Shown piece after piece: positions 1 to 10,402 of a stretch of 34,985 nucleotides of DNA; the stretch's first letter is position 1, and every line of letters starts with the position of its first letter. Position numbers and translations under genes: made by a program. Location: the NCBI GenBank assembly GCA_000349905.1, contig KB722744.1:633091-668075 (forward strand), written 5' to 3'. This stretch comes from Volvariella volvacea V23 (lineage: Eukaryota > Basidiomycota > Agaricomycetes > Agaricales > Pluteaceae). A model generated the notes under the pieces. The model saw only the letters and a list, made by a program, of their open reading frames with translations, had not been told where the DNA came from and made no database searches.

Positions 1-779
1 TGTGCCTACTGGCCCAACTAACCAAAGAGCACCTGTCTCCGAGTCGATGCTAATGGCCCATGGTTCGATATCGGCGAAGATGGATTTCCTTGTTTCCGGA
101 TGACACTTTGGAGCATCACTTCTATCGTCGCCGTCAAACATCGCTTGTGAGCAGATGTATGGAAGGAGTATTTCAAGAACTACAGCTGAAGTTAGCAGAA
201 AATCGCCACAAACAGCTCACAAAACGCACTTGATTTGGGAGCAGGGCCGCTGGATATATTGAAGGTAGTGCCGCCAGCTGTATTGAAGATCGTCCCATTC
301 CGGTTGTCAACGTATGAATCTGGTAGAAAATACGCATCGCGACTAGGCTCGTGGAGATATCGGTGTGGTGATTGGTTTATCCCGCATTCGGGATTCAGCG
401 GCCATTGCTGAGATGGATCGGCTGCTTGAGAATTGAGTGTGGGTGGGTAAAAATGGGCTTGAAGCGGTGGCGATGGGATATTCGTAGCTACATTGTCGTT
501 GGAAGGGCTATTATAATGTGTCGTTGGTGGCTCGGTTTGGTGGTTCATGGCAGAATTATGCCGCATATCGTTGGACTTGAGATAACTGGCGATGGGCGGC
601 ACATGAGAGAGATCAGAGGAGCGCCCAGGGCCTTTGCGCCGACGGGATAACGCAGAATATCCCATGGTGAGCACAACTTGGTGGTTTAGAATAGCATGTG
701 GAGGTTCCGACATGTAGTGGTGGTAATGATGGTGGTAATGATGACCGGGTGGTGTCGCACAAGCAACAGCATTCAGCAT
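1..779 (-). CDS. NACHT-domain STAND NTPase, 5' part (NACHT-1), cut by window edge
   Basis: This is the N-terminal part of a NACHT (NLR-like) P-loop ATPase; about 243 residues are visible before the window ends. Exon 1 is 230-779 (183 codons plus one base). It encodes a His/Ser/Pro-rich, low-complexity segment that ends in the motif VDNRNGTIFN, followed by TAGGTTFN. A 50-nt intron (180-229, GTGCGT donor, TAG acceptor, CTAAC branch) is followed by exon 2, which reads YICSQAMFDGDDRSDAPK and then the start of a Walker A motif (GPVGT) exactly at position 1. The same exon junction and phase occur in the four paralogs in this window, which supports the model. An alternative start is Met39 at 665, whose context (MGYSALSRRRKGP) resembles the start of NACHT-4. 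Family assignment is firm; function (allorecognition or defence) is inferred from the family. Confidence 0.85.
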
Positions 780-1568
780 ACCTAAATTACACAGCCAAGC
801 GCCAACTTAGCAAATCGTGATCTATTCCCTTTCCTAGGCAGCTGGCGCTGCTGAGCAGACCCTGCACCTTCCCGCATCCCCTTATTAGGAAGTCCTGCTG
901 CATGGATCTTAGATTCGAAATGTGGGTTGTCAGTGCTATTGTCGCATCCATAGGCTGGGTTTGCTCTCGAGTGCTCCCACTGAGTCCCAGCAGGTTATAG
1001 TATATGCTTAGTACGATCTTCGCTCGAAATTGGTACTTGGTGAGCGAAACACGCTGTGTTGGCCTGGTTGATCTATGTCATGTGTTAGAAAGGGAAGGCT
1101 CATCAGTGCCTAGATAGGGCTTCCATACTAAACTAGGAAAATCATGTATACCATTCTGGAATTCAACTTGGAAAGGAGGCAATGCACCGGCTCATGCGCA
1201 GGAGCACAGGAATGAATGACGGGTTGCTACCCAATTGACTTAAATCAAGTGACTTAAATCAAGAAGGACGATGGCCCGTGCACACTGGGGGTTAGAACTT
1301 CATTGAACTTGCCCTCGGCTTGTCCGCGAACAATTGAACCTACTTACCACATTCCCACTATTGGAAGCGATCTCCACCACCATTGACAATCTCATCTAGA
1401 ACAAGTAGCTGAATCAACTTCGGTGCAATGGGACTGGTTCAGGATTCTGTACCTGGTCAATGTAGAAGATGTCTTGCTCAAGGGATCAATAGAGGTATTT
1501 AGGGGTAAGGTTAAGGAAGCCCATGATGAAGGTACTTTCTGTATCGCTGGTGAAACTGAAGCTCATTT
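780..1568. other. Intergenic, no recognised gene
   Basis: This 789-bp gap lies between the start of NACHT-1 and the 3' end of the disrupted kinase, so it should hold the NACHT-1 promoter and the kinase 3' flank. I find no convincing coding exon. One small direct repeat is visible near 1238-1263, two tandem copies of a 14-bp unit containing GACTTAAATCAAG. Confidence 0.5.
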
Positions 1569-2685
1569 CTACGATGATGATACTCTGATGTTTGGCGAGC
1601 TTCGTACGAAATCCCCGACGTACCTGTATGCCCACAAAATTGTCTCCCAGATGGTTATGCATAATAGGCCAGGCGCCATGGTTAACCACCAATCCTCTTG
1701 CCTGAAATATGGTCCACAAATGAATGGAATAAGTAGATCCCAATAACGGTAATGAAATCCGATGTCCTCTTCATGTACGGCCTGCAACGCCATTGTCATA
1801 TATTCAAACCAAGGCGGGTAATATCCCGACCATGCCCAATCGATTATCCAGACTCTTCTATCATCGCCTATAATAATATTGCGTGGATTCATATCGTGAT
1901 GTGAAAGGATGAGGGGCTCCGAATCGTCAAATAATTGTTTCCTTTGAGGATGATCTTTTGGGTACTTCTTTTCATCCAGCGCTATCTGTAGCCGATTATT
2001 AAACTACGTTGACAAATCGACATACGACTTGAATGGACCCCGCTTAGGTTGAACGGCGCCGAAGATAGGGGACAAACAATTTCGAGGTTGGTCATAGGCG
2101 CTTAGTGGTCCTGGTGGCGTGCCAAGTGGTGCCTCAAGTGTACGAAGTTGACGAATATACCGACGTAGGGTAAATGCAACATAAATCTTCTTCCATATTG
2201 TCATTACTGGCCAAAGTTCGGCGAGGGATTGCCCATTGATGTAATCCATGACGATAACATGTCGGTGTTTGTCCTTGAGAACGCGACGAACTCGTGGAAC
2301 GAGTGTCCTCGTACGCGCATGTAAGAGATCGAGAACATCGGCTTCCGACTCGGAAACCCCCTCGTCCAGGTCTTCGGCTGTTTTTACAACCGTATTAAGG
2401 GTAAGATGCCGGACGAAATAATCGGGATGCACTTTTGGTGAGTTGGGGAGGAGTTTTATGATTTCTTTGTCACTCAATCCCTCAATGTCTACTAACTATT
2501 TGAGCGTGCTTCACTCAGCCAGCGAGGGAAGAATATTAGACCTCAGGTTCACTTACCAAGTGCCCTGCCTCAGGCTGTGACCTTTCATCCCATGGAATAG
2601 CCGAAAGTATTGCATCCAATGTGTCCGCAAGAATACATATCAGTGAATACGCTGCCCACTTCCAATATCTCTTGGAAAATGGCAT
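1569..2685 (-). pseudogene. APH-family (aminoglycoside phosphotransferase-like) kinase, disrupted by an in-frame TAG
   Basis: This encodes a fungal APH-like small-molecule kinase. Exon 1 runs from the first in-frame ATG (2685) to 2557, with a hydrophobic segment (YSLICILADTLDAILSAI). A 61-nt intron (2496-2556, GTAAGT donor) joins in phase 0 to exon 2 (1569-2495). Kinase marks are a VVKTA segment with the likely ATP-binding Lys, a downstream Glu (SESEADVL), the hinge VIVMDYINGQ, the catalytic loop HHDMNPRN (HxDxxxxN) and IIDWAWSG in place of DFG. A TAG codon at 2004-2006 interrupts the frame between SYVDLST and FNNRLQIAL; the same frame is open on both sides and carries the catalytic loop downstream. 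Without the stop the product would be about 351 residues. It could be a real nonsense mutation, readthrough or a sequencing error. The substrate is unknown. Confidence 0.8.
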
Positions 2686-3188
2686 CGTTTTTGCTGTAAG
2701 GGCTTGTTGCTTGGGTATCAGGGCTGCTGTGCTGGGTGGTGCGAAGTGAAGTGACGAATTGGTTGTCTCCAAGTCTCCATCGCTTCCGTAAGGTTTTTTT
2801 GGTAGAGTTCTTTCTATGTTCTCTCTTTTACAACTCTCTTTGCAATACTTCTCGGGTTTTATTCATCATTCCTATCCACTTGTAAGGTAGACACTTACAT
2901 TCTCAGCATTTGGGCTCTTATACTTAGTGAAGGCACGCCTTACCCTAGCAATGGTACATATAATTTGAAAGTCCATGGACCAACCAAAAATGGGTAAGCG
3001 TAGACTACGCCACTGCCTTGCAGTGAACCAAATGTACGTTTAATCGCATGATTCACCGTGACACGGATGCGCGATTTTGATCATGTCGACCATCGGCCCG
3101 ATTGCTCACAAGCAATAAGCAGCAGTCTTGGGATCGGAGATACCGATGGTTCTTGGCACCAAAGAGTATTAACCGCTCATACGTGAAT
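2686..3188. other. Intergenic, no recognised gene
   Basis: This is the upstream flank of the disrupted kinase. The frame of kinase exon 1 stays open upstream of its first ATG to about 2772 without another in-frame ATG, so a further 5' exon cannot be excluded. No other coding signal was recognised. Confidence 0.45.
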
Positions 3189-3430
3189 CTAAATTAGCCA
3201 TAAGGTAATCAGGTATTCCGTCGGATAGGCCACCATCCTGTAGCCACGCTTGGCCATCTGAGCTTCAATCTATGCGCAAGACGAGCAGATCAGACAGAGA
3301 AATAGAGCAACTGGCCTCGAGAATTATACTCACAAGAATAGTAGCGGTGAAGCAACTATACATGCGAAAGTCTTGTACCATAGATGCATTCAATACCAAC
3401 CACCAGATCAGTCAAGGTCGATGGAAACTA
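3189..3430 (-). pseudogene. Relic of an S1/P1 nuclease 3' end
   Basis: Read on the minus strand, this stretch aligns with the last two exons of the intact nuclease at 6523-8106. The exon remnant LVLNASMVQDF...FTATIL corresponds to LVFEYTTGQDL...FTAATPV, followed by a conserved GTGAGTATAATT donor, an intron and a CGCATAG acceptor. The last exon reads IEAQMAKRGYRMVAY, against IEAQIAKQGYRLAAW in the intact gene. The terminal residues differ and end at a stop at 3189. I could not find the upstream exons that carry the catalytic zinc ligands, so this is a truncated duplicate, not a functional gene. Confidence 0.75.
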
Positions 3431-3867
3431 TTCATGTAACGTCTTCCTCAATGGTCTCCATAAACAATTTGCAGACCTGTTCCTTGTGAAACTATTAGAC
3501 CGGAATTGTAGGCGGCTTAATCTCTTGCACATCAGGATTGACCGTGACGTAGGCATTTTCCTTGACGATGGTAGGAGGGCTACTGAGTAGTCGGACACCC
3601 TTCGTTGAAGTCATTGCTCCGACGATTAGCTTCATTACCTATACTTCCTCTGCGGACACAACAATCAGTAAAGAGCAACTGGAAATATAACTGTCGTTAG
3701 GGTGCCTTTCGGGCATATGCGTGCAACTTGCTTAAATTTCTAACGAACTTGAGCTGTAACTTGAACTAGTTCGAGTTGGTGTTAGAATTCTATCATGCTG
3801 CGTCATTGATCCCATGTTACTACCATTATTTCCCAGCTGACCCAAGAGCTTCGCGATGCACATGGAA
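3431..3867. other. Gap between nuclease relic and NACHT-2, with one small unexplained ORF
   Basis: No recognised gene. On the minus strand a 46-codon ORF (complement 3495-3635) contains the segment TIVKENAYVTVNPDVQEIKP, which has protein-like composition, and it is preceded by an intron-like 3' end (TGTGTCCGCAG). It might be the last exon of a broken gene. I do not recognise the family. Confidence 0.3.
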
Positions 3868-6105
3868 TCAATCAATACCAGAATTGCAAGGAAGTAACTG
3901 CGCTGGATGGCTCCAAAGGTCAAACCACCAAGTCCGAAGTATCCACATCCAGTCATGAGGTCCACTGCTAAAAAGGTTGGGAGGAAATTTACGCAGAATA
4001 GCCCCCTATTAAATGAAGAATAAACAGAATCGTAGTGCCCTCGTAGAATGCAGCATACCTTCCTTCGACGGGGAAGAGTACCTGACTCCAACCACTGACA
4101 GAACTCCCTGTAATGTGTCGTGACACCTCTACTATCCACCTGCAGCTTCTCGTGCAATACTAGGTATTTATGTAGCCAGTCAGTAGCATGTGTTCGGGCC
4201 AAGGAATGAATAAGAGCAGGGGTCATTTCAATCGCTTTGAAGGGGAGCCATAGCCATACTATTCCTACATCCTGATTATCGAAGTCAAACCCAAGCTGCA
4301 TGTGATCCAATGCAAAGGATTGTGTCAATAGTTGGGTCAGTACCCTTCTTTGCCCTGTCCAATAAATCCCACTCCTCGACTGGTCGTGTAGGAACTCCGA
4401 ATAGGACTTGTGGTAGATCTCAATGTCGCTAGAGTCGTCCTCTGGTACCCTCAACACAGAGTGTAAGGGTTGGAGCATGAGTCGGATATAGCTACAGTCC
4501 TTTCCAAAAAAGCGGCTCAGCGCACTAGGCTTTGCTAATTGATTCAACCAGAGGGACACGTAAGTCAAGAGGAACAAGCAGGGAAGAACGAGGTTTCCGG
4601 ACTCCTTGCTGCATGCCGTTTTAAGTATGAGTGCGTAAAGTCGATCGAGCGGTGCAAACGCACGAGTCCGCTGATGATTAGAAGCTCCAAATATGGCTCC
4701 GAGCCTCTCAACTGGGTGACCATCCTCCTCCGTTAACCACCGGACAATTGTAAGGGCATATATGAACTGGCCGTTGGCGAGGTCGATGATACGATTCACT
4801 GTATCCTCAGGAGGCCATCTACGATTGCCGATGATATGATGACGGCGTCGACGAATGTCGTTGAATTTCGTGGTGAGTATAAGTCGCATATCTTCCCGCG
4901 ACTCCCTTGTCTCCGTTAACATTAGATGAGGAAGCTGGAACAGTTGAGGTTTGTCGAATATTAGTGCTGCAATTTCCGATTCAATTAGCGACTCCGGTCG
5001 GCTGGCAACCAAAACCGCAACATGACGATGGAGGTTATGTTGAGAGAGGGTGGAGAGGAGTTGGATGAGCTGCTGCTGGCTAGAGGTTGGGCGGCATTCA
5101 TCCAGACCATCAATGACAATCAACGCTCGCTGGGTGCAGTTGGCGCTTTGCATTACTTGACGAAGGGGCTGGATGATTAGGGCGTCCCACTGAGGCTCGA
5201 GGGGATAGTCCATGATGGAGGGGTTTTGCAGGATGGCGTGGACTATCAACTCTCCTACCTCTGGCATAACCACAGACAACCGATATGCAATCGTGGCTAC
5301 AAATGTCTTGACTGAGTTACGCCCGCTATCATTCCTCCAGAAGAAGAAACTCCCAATGAGCAAACGTGGGTCCTGTTTGTGTAAATCCTCGCAGACCTTC
5401 CGAGCAATGGCAGATTTTCCCGTTCCTACTGGTCCCTTGAGCCAAAGGATGCCACCCTCTGAATTTCTGCTGATTGCCCAGGGCTCAATGTCGCCGAGGA
5501 TGGATTTCCTAGTTTCTGGATGACACTTTGGTGCATCGTCTCTGTCATCACCGTCGAACATAGCACGGGAGCATATGTAAGGATGGAGCAGGTCAAAAAC
5601 TTTAGTCGAAATGAGCCGAGTACACGCAAATCTGATAGCAGGACATACTACTTAGCGCGGAAGTAGTAGGAGATAACGGAGCGTTGACTTGGATGGTACC
5701 ATTCCGATTGTCGACGAATGAGTTTGACAGGAAATGGGAATCCCGGCTGGGCGAGCGCTGGAAGGATAGGCTTCTCCGTGGTGTGCGCGGTGGTGACGGG
5801 TTATCAACGATTGAGCTCGAAGATGCGCCCGCAGCAGTATCGCCCGAAGGCAAATTTGCATATAAATGAGGGCGATTAATGTATAAGTGGTCCCGGTATG
5901 ATGTTCTAGAATTTGGCCTTGATTCCTGAGGTGAGGAAAACCAAGAATGGTTAGAGGACGATCGTGGGCGGGGTGAAGCTCTGTCATTGCTTTGAAAGGG
6001 ATCGCGAAGATAAACTCCACTACCATGGGAGTAGCGTGAGCGAACCTCTGAAACAGATGTTATTGTGTTCGCGCGATTGAGGGAGTAACGCCTGGGCTCT
6101 GCCAT
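3868..6105 (-). CDS. NACHT-domain STAND NTPase with Trp-rich C-terminal tail (NACHT-2)
   Basis: A three-exon gene of 711 residues: exons 5649-6105, 4059-5599 and 3868-4005, with introns in phase 1 and phase 0 (donors GTATGT and GTATGC). Residues 1-152 are Ser/Arg/Pro-rich and disordered, ending in VDNRNGTIQVNA (about 130-141). The NACHT core carries Walker A GPVGTGKS (208-215) and Walker B LIVIDGLDEC (312-321), followed by a helical region to about 660. The last exon gives a 45-residue tail that contains DWMWILRTWWFDLW. The open frame also runs through the second intron to 3732, but the spliced version matches NACHT-3. No WD40, ankyrin or TPR repeats are present. The P-loop looks competent for ATP binding. 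A role as an NLR-like sensor is inferred from the family; ligand and effector are unknown. Confidence 0.9.
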
Positions 6106-6522
6106 GACTATGAATTTGAGGGATTGGGTGATGGCGTTGGACGAAGCCTTAGGAAAAGCCAGAACGTGCCCTCCTGCGTATCACGCCACCGTCAGCGTTT
6201 ACCGATGCCACATGACATTAGGTTCTAGATTTAGGGTTAAGCGGCGACCCGCTGTCCAACAAATGCGTAGTCTTGTAAATCTGCCGTTTTTCTGATGACC
6301 TATTGGCCTCACATCGGCAAGAAACATATGCACAAAGACTTTTGACTTACACAAAGATCACATCTTGACAAAAAATGGGATGGTGAGGTAACATTAGAGT
6401 ATAAATATCGATTTGCTGCAAGAGTCAAGTCATCGGTCACTTAAAAAGCCGAGGTCAAACTCTTTGATAATGAGAACGAACAATGCGACGAAGTCGACAG
6501 TATTTCCAGCGCAGCAAACAAT
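6106..6522. other. Intergenic between NACHT-2 start and nuclease 3' end
   Basis: This 417-bp segment must hold the NACHT-2 promoter and the nuclease 3' flank. No ORF in it looks coding and no clear TATA box is placed for NACHT-2. Confidence 0.5.
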
Positions 6523-8106
6523 CTACGGCAACAACGGAGCTCCGTCAAACAGAACATTCAGCCATGCAGCCAGCCTATAGCCTTGCTTAGCGATTTGGGC
6601 TTCAATCTACGCGTGAAAAACAAATCAGGTGAGAGCAAAGTGCAACAACTTTGAAATTATACTTACCACAGGAGTAGCAGCGGTGAAATAACTAGACGTG
6701 CACAGGTCTTGTCCAGTGGTGTATTCAAATACCAACGACTGAGATCAATGAAAAGTATCCAGCGATCAACACTTGCCAATATCGCGAGGACAGAAGAGAA
6801 GATACGCACGCAATCAATAGCGTTCGACTCCTGTGCCCAGACCAAAGTGCAACCAGGGGTAGGAGAGGAACACGATATCCAGCTTGCTGCTTGAGACCGA
6901 TAAGAACCCGTTTGAATTCTAGCCGACAATGTGTTGGCCCAGTTGACGACCGAGTTGGAGTATGATGTTGAGAGGATTCGGTTTACAAGACCCGAATCTA
7001 GTAGAGTATATGCGTGCATATAAGCATGGTCTTCCATGATAGATGGCTATGACGCGCGTACGTACCCCATACCTAAGCACGCTGGTGAGTTTCCGGGATA
7101 TGGCAATTAAAGGTGCAGGTAGACGTACAGAGTGAAGGTTTGAAGTTCCGCCATTGCACTTGACGCTGATGCCATTTCCTCCTTTCTGGATAGCCTCGAC
7201 ATGAAGCGGTTGGCCAATATCGCCGATGAACTAAACGTAATAACCAGGCGCTAAGCTACGCCTTCCTAATCGATTCAGTGAACCATACTCACGTGATCTG
7301 CGCGCGTTCGAGAGCGGGAAATCGTCAGATTAGTGCTATGCGCAATGGCACAAAACTCACCAAGGAATTTGAGAGCTTCTTGTCGTTGTGAGGAGCTGAG
7401 AGTAGTGTCGACGACGCGGGCAGTATAGTTAACGATAGCAGTCACTGTTAGACAAAATTATCAAAACACCATACTAGCCCAGATTGGATTGCAAGGACGT
7501 ACAGATGCATTTCCCATCAGCGCAATCACGACTTTGGTCGACATTGCAGGTGGAGGGCGGGCTATCTATAAAGTTCAAAGTGATGCTGTATTCAGAATCG
7601 GATGCAAATTGGTGGAGAAATGGTTGCGTGTCACTAACCCTCTGCATCAACATAATGGAGCACGGAAGCCCTATGCGTAATTAAAATTGAGTACCGTACT
7701 AGAATGTTGCAGAACGCGGACTCGTACCATGAGTACGCCGAGTTCGATTTGATTTCGTCGGCCCACTATGCCCGCTTCAGCCAGAACGTCCGAAGAACAG
7801 CCTGCTGGACACTTACGGTTGCAGCAGGGCCTAGGGATTGGTTGTAGGTTGAACCAAGAGAGGATCGGACAAATGATAAAGCATTCGGAGCGAGGAACTG
7901 CATGTTGAATTATAAACAACAGGACGTTCAAAATAGTTGACACCTATTCATACCTGCATAGCAATATAACTGCACGAATTCAGTAATAGCAGTCTCACGG
8001 AGTTGAATACCACTTACCCAACAGCTTGATGACCACTAGCCCCCCAGCCATACACTCCTGAAGCAATAGAGGCCAAAATCCCAAACGAAAAGAGGTGGCT
8101 CTTCAT
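6523..8106 (-). CDS. Secreted S1/P1-type zinc nuclease, 13 exons
   Basis: An S1/P1 nuclease, a trinuclear zinc enzyme that cleaves single-stranded nucleic acids and releases 5'-nucleotides and is normally secreted. My model has 13 phase-consistent exons: 8018-8106, 7954-7969, 7817-7897, 7728-7765, 7639-7670, 7503-7565, 7361-7444, 7293-7297, 7129-7230, 7066-7072, 6810-6997, 6667-6738 and 6523-6606, giving 286 residues. Residues 1-20 are a signal peptide ending SGVYG, so the mature enzyme starts with Trp21. Counted from Trp21, all nine zinc ligands of nuclease P1 fall on the expected positions: W1, H6, D45, H60, H116, D120, H126, H149 and D153 (WGASGH, ADE, LHYVD, HFIGDIGQPLH, LHSVWD). This exact fit supports even the micro-exons. 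The C-terminus has the family's GYRLAAWLN. The gene appears intact, unlike the relic at 3189-3430. Confidence 0.93.
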
Positions 8107-8181
8107 GGTACCGTTTCCAAGTTCGAATTGAGGGAGAGAAGCGAGAGGTAACCGCTAATACAACCAAGTCAGCCAAGACCA

Positions 8182-8189
8182 CTTTTATA
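8182..8189 (-). promoter_or_regulatory. TATA box of the S1/P1 nuclease
   Basis: TATAAAAG on the minus strand lies about 76 bp upstream of the nuclease ATG (8106), a plausible spacing for a TATA-driven fungal promoter with a short 5' leader. It is the only such box in the immediate upstream region. Confidence 0.6.
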
Positions 8190-9022
8190 CCACCCTAACG
8201 TAGCACTTACCGCCTTCTCACCTGCTGTCTAATCCCCGTGCAGAATGGATCCCATCCTGACCGCGTGGTTACCATCGGCGTAAAATCAGTATATGGTAAA
8301 TAGAATTCTGCCTGCTCTCCATCATTCAAATTCCTTCCACATGGGCCAGCCACCATTGGTCTTCCTTTCCACCTGTCCAGAGACCAACGTTCAACTTCCA
8401 GTGCTGAGTGTCGAGATAAGACGGGAAATCGCAAGTCACAATACAACCAGCGTGACGTCAATCCATGGGTTCTCTTCGCTTATGGCCATCGCATTTCATT
8501 AAGTCTGTAAAGGACCATGCGAAACGGGGCGGGGAAGGTGTAGCTGGAAGCCTTCGTTCCTGGACCGCCCATAAGGAGCATTTTACACGGTGGCCGCACG
8601 TTTCTAGACGGACAGGTAGTGGGCGTAAGTCCGGAAGTGCCTCAGATCACCAATTGCTGAAAATCGTTTCTCTCGGTTATGTACAGAATCAACAGATCTA
8701 GTGATATCTGAGAATTTAATCGGCAGTCATCGACGTTAATATACGTACTCACCGTTCCTCCAGACCCTTAACGAGTATGACGGAGATCCCCTAACTTGAA
8801 CACTCGGTTTCATCCTCTATGCCTCCGTGTCACCCGGGGACAAAACTTTCCGCCAGCGCACCTGCGCAAGCACCAAAACAGCTGTAATCTATAAATACAG
8901 TCGGCATTGCCACGAAGTCAAATCCTGAATGCAATTAGGGGGGTTAACAGCCTCTCCACGAGATACACAAGCAGAACCACCGACGGATCAGGACTATTGG
9001 TAGAAGGGCTAGAGTACATGTA
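8190..9022. other. Gene-poor stretch with an isolated TATA-like box
   Basis: No recognised gene. A CTATAAATA box lies at 8889-8897 and a second one at 9023. The ORFs present (for example 8207-8461 minus) lack family features and overlap the nuclease promoter, so I do not call them. Confidence 0.4.
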
Positions 9023-9031
9023 CTATAAATA
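9023..9031 (+). promoter_or_regulatory. TATA-like box upstream of a candidate small secreted ORF
   Basis: CTATAAATA sits 63 bp upstream of the ATG pair at 9094 and directly follows the 10-bp palindrome GTACATGTAC (9014-9023). Spacing suits a core promoter, but the downstream gene is itself tentative. Confidence 0.35.
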
Positions 9032-9093
9032 CCCACCAGTGCTAATTCCTGCTTTTGCAATCCATTCCATCAATTCATCGCTCCTTGTTCCAC

Positions 9094-9296
9094 ATGATGA
9101 ATCTGGTGGGCGTTGTGGCGGTAGCGTGCACTAGTAAGTACTTCCATATGCTGCCAGCAGAAAGAGCCGTTGACATCGCACCTTGCGCCGCTGTCAGATG
9201 CAGATAGACGATTGAAGATGCACAGGGACTAATCCTAATGCTGGATGGCACGTTCGTTCTGAATCGGACAAGTCTGGACTTGTGCACTACTATTGA
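9094..9296 (+). CDS. Tentative tiny secreted peptide, one intron
   Basis: ATGATG at 9094 opens a short hydrophobic leader (MMNLVGVVAVACT) ending at a good GTAAGT donor (9134). Joining to the CACAG acceptor at 9225 gives a 36-residue peptide that ends GLVHYY; a CTGTCAG acceptor at 9197 would give a different, shorter end. A TATA-like box lies 63 bp upstream. I recognise no family and have no homology support, so this is a prediction from signals alone and may be spurious or a remnant. Confidence 0.22.
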
Positions 9297-9446
9297 AGTT
9301 GTCAATGAATAACCTGAGCGGAGAGTAGAACAATCGCTGAACTCGACATAGCGCAATTGGGTGACGCGCAATAAGTATGGCATGCAATACTTAAACAGGG
9401 TAGTGTTACACATCAACGTGACCCACGTTCCCGTGACGCGTGACCT

Positions 9447-9608
9447 ATGACGCCTGTGACCTCCATTTGTCTGACGACACTCATCGTTATAGGACTCATT
9501 ACCGGAAGCCCTTTGGAAGAAGTATGGGATAATGTGCCAGCCGAGAAATTCGATGTTGCGGGCTTCGAGCTGAGAAGCACGCTTGAAGGGGATGCACAAC
9601 CGCGATAG
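9447..9608 (+). CDS. Tentative small secreted protein, 53 residues
   Basis: A short uninterrupted ORF starts with a signal-peptide-like sequence (MTPVTSICLTTLIVIGLITG) and continues with an acidic, soluble tail (EEVWDNVPAEKFDVAGFEL), ending at TAG. The clean charge-hydrophobic-polar pattern is what fungal small secreted proteins show, but it has no cysteine pairs and no known motif. An overlapping minus-strand ORF (9075-9629) shows no recognisable features. It could be the first exon of a longer gene. Upstream, the pentamer GTGAC occurs five times in 100 bp. Confidence 0.3.
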   Translation: MTPVTSICLTTLIVIGLITGSPLEEVWDNVPAEKFDVAGFELRSTLEGDAQPR

Positions 9609-10402
9609 CACGGACATGGGAGCTGACACACGTTCTCATGATGCGTGACGTGCAGCGCTCGTTCTGTCACAGCACCAAATCCTATTCTGTTTTATCCCTA
9701 GTAGTCTCGTACCCATCCGTTGCGCAGCTCCGGAATCAAGCCAAAAAATACTTGACACGGGAATGGCTGGCTTGAGACTACTCACCAACTACTCAATGCA
9801 GGCTGTGGCGTGTATTTTGTGCACGGGAATGCGTTCAATACAAACATCAGGGAGACGCTGCCCTGGTAGGCCGTCAAGTAGGCATGAAGTAATGCCAAAT
9901 GAGGCGCATCTTTAAAGTATCTCACCAGGGATACCCCCATCCTTGTTCTATATGTTATCCAATGCGTTATAAGTGGAAACAGAGAACTCATTGCTCGGAG
10001 CAGTTCATCAATGCCAATGCCTAAGGCCCCAGCTGAACAGCCATCTTGACAGCAGCCATCTTCACCAGATTCGCTCCCCGCCACCGCTTTTTGGCTGCTC
10101 GTGCGGCAATATACGATATATGTATTTCTTACTTTGGCATTCCGTTCGGCCCTTTTCCCTCAATAGGTGATTTCAATGCCAAAGCACTAAAACATACTTG
10201 ACCATGGAAGGCTCTGAGATAGGACTACATCATTGGACGCTGATCGCAAATAGTCATCAGTAGGTAGTCTCGAGCCGTTAGCGCTCAACCTCACGTGGAT
10301 GCTCGGCAAGTGACTGACTGCGGCCACGTTGCGCATCGTTCTCTTCAGCACCGTCTTTCACTCAACTAGTTCAACTCATTATCGCCAAGTCCTGCACTCG
10401 AA
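9609..10402. other. Intergenic upstream of NACHT-4
   Basis: About 790 bp without a convincing gene. It should contain the NACHT-4 promoter; the last 60 bp before the ATG are C/T-rich (CACTCAACTAGTTCAACTC), as often seen at fungal transcription starts, but I see no TATA box at a suitable distance. Confidence 0.45.

Noticed and set aside
5212..5523. Plus-strand ORF opposite the NACHT-2 P-loop (similar shadows at 10996-11229, 18091-18342 and 26223-26543)
   Set aside because: The same antisense ORF recurs in the paralogs because the coding strand is conserved; it reads as the complement of the NACHT core.
6998..7065. A 35-nt version of nuclease intron 10 ending at 7031
   Set aside because: It would add eleven residues inside the conserved VWD-S-GLVNR segment; the 68-nt version restores the family consensus and a better branch-acceptor context.
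8207..8461. 84-codon minus-strand ORF upstream of the nuclease
   Set aside because: It lies just upstream of the nuclease TATA box and shows no family features.
9075..9629. 184-codon minus-strand ORF
   Set aside because: No recognisable motif, odd composition, and no splice or promoter support; the overlapping plus-strand short ORFs have clearer signals, although they are also tentative.
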